Source: an uncultured Lachnospiraceae bacterium (GTDB lineage Bacteria; Bacillota; Clostridia; Lachnospirales; Lachnospiraceae). From it: a DNA stretch of 28,203 nt. Location of the stretch: contig CARQVR010000040.1 in the NCBI GenBank assembly GCA_949051815.1, positions 1-28,203 on the forward strand. The letters are read 5' to 3'. Numbering within the stretch: the stretch's first letter is position 1; each line of letters starts with the position of its first letter. Both the position numbers and the translations under genes were made by a program. This document shows positions 14,009 to 22,193 of this stretch, one piece after another. The notes beneath the pieces were generated by a model. The model worked only from the letters and a program-made list of their open reading frames with translations. It was not told the origin of the DNA and did no database searches.

Positions 14009-15610
14009 ATGGAATTTATGTTTATCGGGGCAGACCATGAGGTGACGGGGAGCTGCCATTATCTTCGTGTAGGCGATAAGAATATTTTGGTGGATTACGG
14101 CATGGAGCAGGGGGCGAACGTGTTTGAGAACTGCGACCTGCCGGTAGATGAGGCGGTTATTGATTATGTGTTCCTGACACACGCGCATGTAGACCATTCG
14201 GGACTTCTGCCGCTTTTGTATGCAAGGGGATTTCGCGGACAGATTTTTGCGACGTCACCTACCTGTGATCTGTGCAGTATTATGCTGCGTGACTGCGCGC
14301 ACATCCAGATGCAGGAGGCGGAGTGGAAAAACCGCAAGGCGAAGAGAAGTGCGCAGAATGATCTGGTCGAGCCGCTTTATTCCATGGAAGATGCGGACGG
14401 TGCGATCCGGTGTCTTATTCCATGCGACTATGACAGTGAAGTGACGGTGTGTGACAATATAAAGATCCGCTTTACGGATATCGGGCATTTGCTCGGCTCC
14501 TCCAGCATCGAGGTCTGGGCGACGGAAGGGAACGTGACGAAGAAGCTGGTGTTTTCCGGTGATATCGGAAACAGCGATCAGCCTTTGATAAAGGATCCGA
14601 AAAACACGGCCGAAGCGGATTATGTGGTGATGGAATCCACTTACGGCGACAGACTGCATTCCGCGGACAAAGTGGACTATGTGGGTGAACTGACGAAGAT
14701 TTTACAGACGACCTTTGACAGAGGCGGCAATGTGGTGATTCCCTCCTTTGCAGTGGGCAGAACGCAGGAAATGCTCTATTTCCTGCGGCAGATCAAAGCT
14801 GACAGGCTGGTGAAAGGCCATGAGAATTTTCCGGTCTATGTGGACAGTCCGCTGGCGGTGGAGGCCACGGGTATTTTTCATAAAAATGAAGTCAGATGCT
14901 TTGACGAGGAGGCGATGGCCTTAGTCAGACAGGGCATCAATCCGATTACTTTTCCGGGACTCAGGCTTGCCATTACAAGCGATGAATCGAAGGCAATCAA
15001 TTTCGAGCATACGCCGAAGGTTATCATATCCGCATCCGGCATGTGCGAGGCGGGCCGTATCAGGCATCATTTGAAGCATAATCTGTGGCGGCCGGAGTGC
15101 ACGATTCTCTTCGTGGGCTATCAGGCAGCAGGCACCCTCGGCAGAATGCTGGTGGAGGGCGCGAAAGAGGTGAAACTTTTCGGGGAACCGATCGAGATCC
15201 GGGCGGATATTACGAAGCTGGTCGGCATGAGCGGTCATGCGGATAAGAACGGGCTTCTGCGGTGGGTGGACGGCTTTGAGAATAAGCCGGATAAGATTTT
15301 TGTGGTACACGGTGAGGACAGTGTCTGCAAGCTCTTTACAGAATGTCTGAAAGTGGAACACGGACTGGACGCCTATGCGCCTTACAGCGGCACCAGATAC
15401 GATCTGATAAGCGGTGAGTTTATCCATGAGGCGGAGCCTGTGGCGATCAGGAAGAAAGTGCGCGGTATCTCCGACGTCTTTGCAAGGCTTTTGGCCAGCG
15501 GGCAGCGGCTTATCGCCGTTATTCACAAGAATGAGGGCGGCGCTAACAAAGATCTGGCGCGGTTCGCGGATCAGATCAATTCGCTTTGCGACAAGTGGGA
15601 CAGAACATAA
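14009..15610 (+). CDS. Beta-CASP metallo-beta-lactamase-fold RNA-processing hydrolase
   Basis: A 533-residue MBL-fold enzyme of the CPSF/RNase-J-like group. The metal motif is THAHVDHSG (His58, His60, Asp62, His63). Further metal ligands are in the DIGHLLGSSS and FSGDIGN segments. The beta-CASP part has PSFAVGRTQEMLYFL, and the C-terminal RNA-metabolism motif is seen in SASGMCEAGRIRHHL, YQAAGTLGR and MSGHADKNGLLRW. Family members are exo- or endonucleases acting on RNA; the substrate is unknown. The ATG at 14009 with GGGGGGAAC is preferred over an in-frame ATG at 13928. It is not a typical RNase J (no long C-terminal domain). Confidence 0.88.
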   Translation: MEFMFIGADHEVTGSCHYLRVGDKNILVDYGMEQGANVFENCDLPVDEAVIDYVFLTHAHVDHSGLLPLLYARGFRGQIFATSPTCDLCSIMLRDCAHIQMQEAEWKNRKAKRSAQNDLVEPLYSMEDADGAIRCLIPCDYDSEVTVCDNIKIRFTDIGHLLGSSSIEVWATEGNVTKKLVFSGDIGNSDQPLIKDPKNTAEADYVVMESTYGDRLHSADKVDYVGELTKILQTTFDRGGNVVIPSFAVGRTQEMLYFLRQIKADRLVKGHENFPVYVDSPLAVEATGIFHKNEVRCFDEEAMALVRQGINPITFPGLRLAITSDESKAINFEHTPKVIISASGMCEAGRIRHHLKHNLWRPECTILFVGYQAAGTLGRMLVEGAKEVKLFGEPIEIRADITKLVGMSGHADKNGLLRWVDGFENKPDKIFVVHGEDSVCKLFTECLKVEHGLDAYAPYSGTRYDLISGEFIHEAEPVAIRKKVRGISDVFARLLASGQRLIAVIHKNEGGANKDLARFADQINSLCDKWDRT

Positions 15611-15621
15611 AGTTGCACTAA

Positions 15622-15689
15622 GGCATCGGAGGACGATGCCCAAGTACAACTATATTATGTTCGGAAGAATGCAAAGAACGCATTCTTCC
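15622..15689 (+). other. Two hairpins after the metallo-hydrolase gene
   Basis: GGCATCG-GAGGA-CGATGCC (15622-15640) and a perfect 10-bp stem GGAAGAATGC/GCATTCTTCC (15663-15689) follow the stop codon. No T-tract follows, so simple termination is uncertain. The first loop shows GGAGGA next to an ATG that opens an 18-codon frame (15636-15692). Confidence 0.5.
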
Positions 15690-15782
15690 TGAATGGTTTA
15701 CATTATGAATCAATGAAATGCCGCAGGTTTGCGAATTAGAGAAAAGTGGTTTACATAATATAAAAAGAATGGAGAACGGGGA

Positions 15783-16010
15783 GTGAGTCTGGCAGATCAC
15801 ATTTTCATAGATATGTGTAAGGATATACTGGAGAACGGGACGAGTACGGAGGGGGAGAAGGTGAGGCCCCGCTGGCCGGACGGGGAGAGCGCTTACACCG
15901 TGAAGAAATTCGGGGTGGTGAACCGCTACGATCTGTCGGAGGAGTTCCCGATTATGACGCTTCGCAGGACGGCGATTAAGAGCGCCACGGACGAAATGCT
16001 CTGGATCTGA
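15783..16010 (+). pseudogene. thyA: Thymidylate synthase, N-terminal fragment only
   Basis: The 75-residue product begins MSLADHIFIDMCKDILENGT and continues through KKFGVVNRYDLSEEFPIMTLRR to DEMLWI, where it stops at TGA. This matches the start of ThyA almost word for word, but ThyA is normally about 260-285 residues. The remaining ~200 residues, including the catalytic Cys in the PPCH region, are absent. No other frame nearby encodes them. folA begins 35 bp later, and thyA-folA is a classic pair, so an internal deletion is the simplest reading. The gene cannot make an active enzyme, so dTMP must come from ThyX, another ThyA or salvage. An assembly deletion is also possible. Confidence 0.85.
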
Positions 16011-16045
16011 CGCGAAGCATAACACAGAGCAAGGAGACACAATAT

Positions 16046-16540
16046 ATGAACGCAATCGTAGCGGTGGACAACAACTGGGCGATCGGCAGCAAAAACAATC
16101 TGCTTGTCAGGATTCCGGCGGATCACAAGAATTTCAGGCAGGAGACGACGGGCAAGGTGGTAGTGCTTGGGAGAAAGACGCTGGAGACGTTTCCGCAGGG
16201 GATGCCTCTGCCGAACAGGATAAATATTATCCTGTCCACGAATCCGGATTATAAGGTGAAGGACGCCGTGGTGGTGCATGACAGGGAAGAACTGGACGCG
16301 GAGCTGAAAAAGTATAAGACGGAGGATGTGTATATCATCGGCGGGGAAAGCGTTTACCGGCAGATGCTGCCGGAGTGCGATGTGGTGCATGTGACGAAGA
16401 TCGACCACGAATATGAGGCGGATGCTTATTTTCCGAATCTGGATCAGGACGGGACGTGGGAGATTACGGCGGAGAGTGAGGAGCAGACATATTTTGACCT
16501 GCCTTACTACTTCGTAAAATATGAAAGAAAAGATAAGTAG
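16046..16540 (+). CDS. folA: Dihydrofolate reductase
   Basis: A 164-residue DHFR that reduces dihydrofolate to tetrahydrofolate with NADPH. Motifs: AVDNNWAIGSKNNLL near the N-terminus, IPADHKNF with the catalytic acid at Asp26, VVLGRKTLETFP (NADPH and substrate binding), and VYIIGGESVYRQML (cofactor site). Length is normal. The ATG follows AAGGAG. It sits directly after the truncated thyA, and both once shared a pathway, since ThyA is the main producer of dihydrofolate. It looks intact. Confidence 0.95.
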   Translation: MNAIVAVDNNWAIGSKNNLLVRIPADHKNFRQETTGKVVVLGRKTLETFPQGMPLPNRINIILSTNPDYKVKDAVVVHDREELDAELKKYKTEDVYIIGGESVYRQMLPECDVVHVTKIDHEYEADAYFPNLDQDGTWEITAESEEQTYFDLPYYFVKYERKDK

Positions 16541-16613
16541 ATCAGGCATAACGGGAGTTTATACAGGGTAAATGAAAAGCAGTGGTATTGATAATTAAGG
16601 AAGGGTAGCGGGT

Positions 16614-18581
16614 ATGGGGCAGGAGACAAAAACGACGGCGAAAAAGGGGACGGAACTTTTTCAGGCGAAGGAGGCGTTGCAGCAGAAGAAGGTGGAGCTG
16701 GAGACGGCCAAGAACGCGGTGGAGAAGGCGGAGAAAGCCAGAGATATTTTTCTGGCAAATATGTCTCATGAGCTGAGGACGCCGATCAACACGATTCTGG
16801 GGTTGAACGAGCTGATTCTGAGGGAGAGTCAGGAGGAGGCGGTCAAGGAGTACGCCAGAGATATCAGGCAGGCGGGCAATATTCTGCTTGCGTTAGTCAG
16901 CGATATTCTGGATTTCTCCAAGCTGGAGGCGGAAAAGTTGGAGCTGACGGAGGGGATCTATGACGTCAGTTCGCTTCTGAATGACCTGATTAACAGCATT
17001 TCGGTGCAGCAGCGCCGCAAAAAACTGGATCTTGTTCTTGAGATCGCGCCGGACATTCCCTATAAGCTGTTTGGTGATGAAATACATATTCGGCAGATTA
17101 TCGGAAATCTTCTCTCCAACGCGGTCCGTTATACGGAAAAAGGCAGAGTCACGCTTCATGTGAGCTGGAAGGAGCTGCCGAAGGATTCCGTGGAAATGTA
17201 TGTGATTGTGAAAGATACGGGAGTCGGGATCAAGGAGGAAGATATTCCGAAACTTTTCAATGCATTTCAGCGGATGGACTCCGCGACCCGCAGCAAGGAC
17301 GACCGGACGGGGCTCGGGCTTGCCATCACACAGCGGCTGATAGAGATGATGGGCGGTAAACTTGAGGTCCAGAGTATATACGGTCTGGGTTCCGCTTTTT
17401 CCTTTAGAATCGTACAGAAGATAGTGGACAGATCGCCGCTTGGCGATTTCGAGAAGCAGTATAAGGACAGTCTGCGCAGCATTGAGGATTACCATGAGAA
17501 ATTCATTGCCCCCATGGGAAGAATACTGATCGTGGACGACAATGCCATGAATCTGGCGGTGGCGCAGGGACTTTTGAAGGGAACAAGGCTGCAGATTGAT
17601 GTGGCGTCCAGCGGTGAGGAGTGTCTGGAGCTGATTAAGAGAAAGACATACCATCTGATCTGCATGGATCATATGATGCCGGTGATGGACGGCGTGCAGA
17701 CGCTCCACGCCATCCGTGAGCTGGAGGGGAACCCTTCCAGAGACATTCCGGTAATCGCCCTGACGGCCAACGCAGTGGCGGGCGCGAGGGAGCTTTATCT
17801 GCAAGAGGGATTTCAGGATTATCTGACGAAGCCGATAGACGCGGATAAGTTTGAAAATATGCTGATTGAGTATCTGCCGAGCAATGTGGTTTACCTGACC
17901 AACAGCAGGAATATCAGTAACGAGTATGAGCAGACGCAGGAAGAGGGAGACGGGGAGTTCGATATCAGGGAGAGCCAGCTTTATCTGATGGGCTTTAATT
18001 TGAGAAACGGGCTAAGATATATGGGCGGCGACAAGGCGCTTTACGGAAAGGTTCTGCGCGATTTCCATTCCATCCTGCAGGAGAAGGAGACAGCCCTCAA
18101 GGACTTTTTGCAAAAGGGCGACATGCCCGGCTATACGATTATCGTGCACTCCCTGAAAGGAAACGCCAGAAACGTGGGTGCGGATGATCTGGCGGACGAG
18201 GCTTTTGAGCTGGAGAAAATGGCGAAGGCAGGACAACTTGAGGATGTGACGGTGCGTTCTCCGATCCTGTTTGGCATGATGAACACCATGAGAAACAGCC
18301 TGCGGGTGTATCTGGAAACAGAGGATGCGGGCGAGAAGGCAGGATCACAGGAGCCGGAGGAGAGCGCGGGATATATCACGGAGGAAGAGTGGGTCAGGGC
18401 GTTACAGGAACTGGCGGCCAGACTGGACGACTTCGACGGGGAAAGTGCGGCGGCCAAGCTGCGGGAGCTGAAACGCTACGAACGGCCTGAGACGGACAAG
18501 AAGATGCTCAGACTCTGCGAGAAGGCGATCAAGGATTACGCTTACGACATTGCCCTTGAGGTTGTCAATGCGGTGCTTTGA
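16614..18581 (+). CDS. Soluble hybrid sensor histidine kinase (HisKA-HATPase-REC-HPt)
   Basis: A 655-residue hybrid kinase. A short N-terminal coiled coil (about 15-45) leads into HisKA NMSHELRTPINT (His52). The HATPase domain shows NLLSNAVRYTEKG, DTGVGIKEEDI and GTGLGLAIT. A receiver domain follows with ILIVDDN and the phospho-acceptor Asp352 in MDHMMPVMDG, then TANA and the KPID lysine. A C-terminal HPt domain has His512 in VHSLKGNARN. No transmembrane helix or PAS/sensor domain is present, so the input is probably a cytosolic signal or a partner protein. All phosphorelay residues are present. No separate response regulator lies beside it, so the output partner is elsewhere. Confidence 0.92.
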   Translation: MGQETKTTAKKGTELFQAKEALQQKKVELETAKNAVEKAEKARDIFLANMSHELRTPINTILGLNELILRESQEEAVKEYARDIRQAGNILLALVSDILDFSKLEAEKLELTEGIYDVSSLLNDLINSISVQQRRKKLDLVLEIAPDIPYKLFGDEIHIRQIIGNLLSNAVRYTEKGRVTLHVSWKELPKDSVEMYVIVKDTGVGIKEEDIPKLFNAFQRMDSATRSKDDRTGLGLAITQRLIEMMGGKLEVQSIYGLGSAFSFRIVQKIVDRSPLGDFEKQYKDSLRSIEDYHEKFIAPMGRILIVDDNAMNLAVAQGLLKGTRLQIDVASSGEECLELIKRKTYHLICMDHMMPVMDGVQTLHAIRELEGNPSRDIPVIALTANAVAGARELYLQEGFQDYLTKPIDADKFENMLIEYLPSNVVYLTNSRNISNEYEQTQEEGDGEFDIRESQLYLMGFNLRNGLRYMGGDKALYGKVLRDFHSILQEKETALKDFLQKGDMPGYTIIVHSLKGNARNVGADDLADEAFELEKMAKAGQLEDVTVRSPILFGMMNTMRNSLRVYLETEDAGEKAGSQEPEESAGYITEEEWVRALQELAARLDDFDGESAAAKLRELKRYERPETDKKMLRLCEKAIKDYAYDIALEVVNAVL

Positions 18582-18615
18582 GAATGCACACGGATTGGGC
18601 AGTTCCCAAACTTAC

Positions 18616-18643
18616 TTGACTTTTGAGGACAAAGGTATATTAT
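18616..18643 (+). promoter_or_regulatory. Probable promoter of the aminotransferase gene
   Basis: TTGACT (18616-18621) and TATTAT (18638-18643) are 16 bp apart. The leader to the start codon at 18741 is about 90 bases; no T-box or other known riboswitch motif was recognised in it. Confidence 0.6.
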
Positions 18644-18740
18644 ATAAAAATAAATATAGTAATTGTTCGGCACAGGATTTTGCACACGGAACAGTTACGA
18701 AACGGCTGAGGAAATGACTGAGGGAGAGGAGTTGTGTATT

Positions 18741-19766
18741 ATGGAAAAAAAGAATCTGGATTGGGCGAATATCGGTTTCAGCTATCATGAGACGGACAAG
18801 CGGTTCGTGGCAAACTTTAAGAACGGCGCATGGGATGAGGGCGCGCTTGTGGATGAGGCTGACATCGTGATGAACGAGTGCGCAGGCGTTCTGCAGTATG
18901 CGCAGACCTGTTTCGAGGGAATGAAGGCTTACACCACCGAGGACGGGCGTATCGTGACTTTCCGCCCCGATCTGAATGCACAGCGCATGGAAGATTCCTG
19001 CAAACGTCTGGAGATGCCGGTATTTCCGCAGGAGCGTTTCATACAGGCTGTGACGGATGTGGTGGCAGCGAATGAGGCTTATGTGCCGCCCTACGGATCC
19101 GGTGCAACCCTCTATATCAGACCGTATATGTTCGGTATTTCTCCGGTAATCGGTGTGAAGCCTGCGGACGAGTATCAGTTCCGGGTATTTACCACGCCGG
19201 TGGGTCCTTACTTCAAGGGCGGTGTGAAGCCCCTTACCATCAAAGTGAGCGATTTTGACCGGGCGGCTCCGCACGGCACGGGACATATCAAGGCCGGACT
19301 TAACTATGCCATGAGTCTCCATGCCATTGTGACGGCGCATGGAGAAGGCTATGATGAGAATATGTATCTGGATGCGGGCAGCAGGACTTATGTGGAGGAG
19401 ACCGGCGGTGCGAACTTCCTTTTCGTGACAAAGGACAATAAAGTAATCACGCCCAAGTCCGACAGTATTTTACCTTCCATTACCAGACGCTCCCTCATGA
19501 CGGTGGCGAAGGATTATCTGGGACTCGAGGTGGAGGAGCGGCCGATTGCGCTGGAGGAGGTAAAGGACTTCGCGGAGTGCGGTCTGTGCGGCACGGCTGC
19601 GGTTATTTCCCCAGTAGGAAAGATCGTGGATCACGGAAAAGAGATTGCTTTTGCCAGCGGCATGAGCGAGATGGGGCCTGTCACAAAGAAGCTTTATGAT
19701 ACGCTGACGGGGATCCAGATGGGCAGAATTGAGGCGCCCGAGGGATGGATTCACGTGATTAAATAG
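18741..19766 (+). CDS. ilvE: Branched-chain amino acid aminotransferase
   Basis: A 341-residue fold-type IV PLP enzyme that transfers the amino group between glutamate and the 2-oxo acids of Leu, Ile and Val. The catalytic lysine is Lys184 in GTGHIKAGLNYAMS. Other signatures are LQYAQTCFEGMKAY, the RPDLNAQRM phosphate-binding region, LDAGSRTYVEETGGANFLFV, and ECGLCGTAAVISPVG near the C-terminus. Length fits the larger bacterial/eukaryotic BCAT type. The ATG at 18741 (GAGGAG upstream) is chosen over an in-frame start at 18663, which adds residues unlike the family. Confidence 0.95.
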   Translation: MEKKNLDWANIGFSYHETDKRFVANFKNGAWDEGALVDEADIVMNECAGVLQYAQTCFEGMKAYTTEDGRIVTFRPDLNAQRMEDSCKRLEMPVFPQERFIQAVTDVVAANEAYVPPYGSGATLYIRPYMFGISPVIGVKPADEYQFRVFTTPVGPYFKGGVKPLTIKVSDFDRAAPHGTGHIKAGLNYAMSLHAIVTAHGEGYDENMYLDAGSRTYVEETGGANFLFVTKDNKVITPKSDSILPSITRRSLMTVAKDYLGLEVEERPIALEEVKDFAECGLCGTAAVISPVGKIVDHGKEIAFASGMSEMGPVTKKLYDTLTGIQMGRIEAPEGWIHVIK

Positions 19767-19903
19767 GCGGGAAACATCCGGTAATCATCAGGATAAAAGT
19801 CGGAAAGAGATATAGATGGGGAAGGATTAGGTTGGGATGCAGCGGCATACAATTTAATCCTTTTTCAAGTCGTAAATGATACGCGCAGGAGGAGAAGAAA
19901 AGA

Positions 19904-20671
19904 ATGACGAATGGAGCAATCAGGGAGAAATATCCATACTTATATGAGACGCACCTGCATACCTCGCTTGGCAGCGCCTGTGCAAAGGGCAGTCCGGAGG
20001 AGATGGCGAGGGCGTGTAAGGCTTACGGGTATACGGGAATTTTCGTGACAGAGCACAACTGGAACGGCAATACGGCGATAGACAGAAACCTTCCGTGGGA
20101 GGAGTGGGTGGACGCCTTCTGTCAGGGATATGAACGGGCCAGAGCCGAAGGGGAACGGATTGGTCTGGACGTATTCTTTGGCTATGAGTCGGGGTATCAG
20201 GGCACGGAGTTTCTGATCTACGGTGTGGACGGCGCATGGCTGAAAAATCATCCGCAGATAGAGGAGGCAGCGGTGGAAGAGCAGTACCGGCTGATTCATG
20301 AGGCGGGCGGTCTGGTCATACACGCACATCCGTTCCGGGAGGCATCCTATATTCCTGAAACGCGGCTTTATCCTGCATGGGTGGATGGCGTGGAGGGTGT
20401 CAATGCGGCTCATTCTAATACCAGAAGTATAGAACATTACCATCCGGACTATGATAAGAAGGCGGCAGCCTATGCCTGTGAGCACGGACTTCTCATGAGC
20501 GCTGGATCGGATATTCACACGACGGACCTTTGGGGCGGCGGTATGGCTTTTCGCAGGAAGCTGCGCTGCGTGGAAGACTATGTGCAGGCGGTTCTTGGCG
20601 GCGAGGATTATGTGCTGACGAACGGAGAAGTGTGGTATGATAAGAGTGGAAGGGTTATTTCTACAGAATGA
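19904..20671 (+). CDS. PHP-domain phosphoesterase
   Basis: A 255-residue PHP-fold metal enzyme. Metal-binding motifs are visible in order: ETHLHTSLGS (His17, His19), FVTEHNW, YESGYQGTE, LVIHAHPFRE, a central NAAHSNTRS and SAGSDIHTTDLWGG. These are hallmarks of trinuclear PHP phosphoesterases, including the TrpH/YciV and histidinol phosphatase relatives. The substrate is not evident; many stand-alone PHP proteins act on small phosphate esters or nucleotides. The ribosome-binding site (AGGAGGAGAAG) is strong. It appears to be its own transcription unit. Confidence 0.85.
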   Translation: MTNGAIREKYPYLYETHLHTSLGSACAKGSPEEMARACKAYGYTGIFVTEHNWNGNTAIDRNLPWEEWVDAFCQGYERARAEGERIGLDVFFGYESGYQGTEFLIYGVDGAWLKNHPQIEEAAVEEQYRLIHEAGGLVIHAHPFREASYIPETRLYPAWVDGVEGVNAAHSNTRSIEHYHPDYDKKAAAYACEHGLLMSAGSDIHTTDLWGGGMAFRRKLRCVEDYVQAVLGGEDYVLTNGEVWYDKSGRVISTE

Positions 20672-20774
20672 GATTATGTTATGTGTAAAATAATTGCTGT
20701 ATTAAAAAGAAGATTATAATTATAAAATTAAGTGTGCGGATAATAAAAAATACAGGCAATAAAACAGGAGGACT

Positions 20775-21842
20775 ATGGGCAAAAAGAGATGGCAGATAGC
20801 GGCGGCATATATATTGTCTGGAATTATGTTAACCGGAACGGTCAGCGGCTGCGGAGACGGAGAAGGGTTCGGCACAAAGGTGGTGCTCACTACGGGATTT
20901 GAAAAAGATGAAATCTTCCGGATTGAGACAAGTACCTGTAAGCTGTCGGAGCTTATGGTGTATCTGACCACGATTCAGAACCGCTATGAGAGCGTGTACG
21001 GTCAGGAAATCTGGGGGACGATTGCGGACGGCGTGACGCTGGAGGAGAATGTAAAGAATATTGCGCTGGCGCAGATTGCCCAGATTAAGACCATGAACCT
21101 GATGGCGGAAAAGTATGAGGTGGAGCTGGACGAGGAGGAGCGCGCGCGGGCGGAGAACGCGGCGAAAGCATATTATGAGACGCTGGGGGAGCGGGAGATC
21201 GAGCTGATGGACGTCAATGAAAAGACCATCAAAGCCCTTTACACAGAGCTTGCCCGGGCGGAGAAGATGTACCAGTACACAATTAAGGACATCAATCCGG
21301 AGATCAGCGACGACGAGGCCAGAACGATCACCGTGCAGCATATTCTGATTAAGACTTATGCGCTGGACGGCACGGGCAAGAAAATCGAGTATACGGAAGA
21401 GGCGAAGCGGGACGCCTACAGGCGGGCAATTGAGGCGCTGGGGCAGGCGAGAGAGGGCGAGGATTTTGACGCGCTGATCCGCAAGTACAGTGAGGACGAT
21501 AAGGCGACCTACTCCTTTGGCAAGGGAGAGATGGAGGAGTCCTTCGAGACGGCGGCCTTTAATCTGGGAACAGAGGAAATCAGCGACGTGGTGGAGACAG
21601 AGTTCGGCTATCACATTATCAAGTGCATCAACACCTTTGACAGGGAGGAGACGGACGCCAATAAGATCAAGATCGTGGAGCAGAGACGGGAGGAGGCATT
21701 CGGGCAGGAGTATGACGCTTATGTGGCCACCCTCACCAGAAATCTGAACGAGGAGCTGTGGGACAGCGTGAATTTTATTCATGACGAGGAAGTGTCAACG
21801 CAGAATTTCTTCGAGGTGTATTCGCAGTATTTCGGGGGATAA
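20775..21842 (+). CDS. Lipoprotein peptidyl-prolyl isomerase (PrsA/parvulin type)
   Basis: A 355-residue exported lipoprotein. The signal peptide begins MGKKRWQIAAAYILSGIMLT and ends in the lipobox VSGC with Cys26 as the lipid-modified residue. A helical SurA/PrsA-like N-domain follows. The parvulin (PPIC) domain then runs from about ITVQHILIKT to FGYHIIKCINTF, with YSFGKGEMEESFETAAF in the middle. It would assist folding of secreted proteins at the outer face of the membrane. AGGAGG precedes the ATG. Confidence 0.88.
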   Translation: MGKKRWQIAAAYILSGIMLTGTVSGCGDGEGFGTKVVLTTGFEKDEIFRIETSTCKLSELMVYLTTIQNRYESVYGQEIWGTIADGVTLEENVKNIALAQIAQIKTMNLMAEKYEVELDEEERARAENAAKAYYETLGEREIELMDVNEKTIKALYTELARAEKMYQYTIKDINPEISDDEARTITVQHILIKTYALDGTGKKIEYTEEAKRDAYRRAIEALGQAREGEDFDALIRKYSEDDKATYSFGKGEMEESFETAAFNLGTEEISDVVETEFGYHIIKCINTFDREETDANKIKIVEQRREEAFGQEYDAYVATLTRNLNEELWDSVNFIHDEEVSTQNFFEVYSQYFGG

Positions 21843-22011
21843 CGCAGTGCAAAAAGTACTTCTAAAGACGCTCCGCCGCGGGAAGGGACATGGCATTGGG
21901 CAGTTAGCGCGAAAAAGAGAAAATTTCCGCTTCCGGGGAGCGGATAAGGGAAGTTTAGAAAAAGTTTATAATTCCCGAAAGCCGCATAAAATCTGGATAA
22001 ACAGCAAATTA

Positions 22012-22038
22012 CTAGCACTCGTTTTAAATGAGTGCTAA
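22012..22038. promoter_or_regulatory. CIRCE operator (HrcA site) upstream of htpG
   Basis: TAGCACTC, a 9-base spacer and GAGTGCTA match the CIRCE consensus; only the outermost left base is C instead of T. It lies 8 bp upstream of the -35 of the htpG promoter. The gap 21843-22193 holds nothing else of note. Confidence 0.92.
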
Positions 22039-22045
22039 TTTTGCC

Positions 22046-22074
22046 TTGACTTCTATTTTTGAGGGTATTAAACT
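22046..22074 (+). promoter_or_regulatory. Promoter of htpG
   Basis: TTGACT (22046-22051) and TAAACT (22069-22074) are separated by 17 bp, directly downstream of CIRCE. The leader is about 110 bases. Confidence 0.6.
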
Positions 22075-22193
22075 ATTTCACAGGTAAACAAATCCTGAGA
22101 ACGTGGTTTGCGCAGGCAAAAGGCGCAAGTCAGGGGCGGTCAGGCGTCCTGTATAAACGGTATTTCAGTAAGGGAAGAAAGGAACGTGGTAAA

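Noticed and set aside
14921..15649. Minus-strand frame of 242 codons opposite the metallo-hydrolase
   Set aside because: It lies opposite conserved beta-CASP motifs and has no ribosome-binding site or recognisable domain.
20829..21782. Minus-strand frame of 317 codons opposite the PPIase lipoprotein
   Set aside because: It is a shadow frame; the plus strand has lipobox and parvulin signatures.
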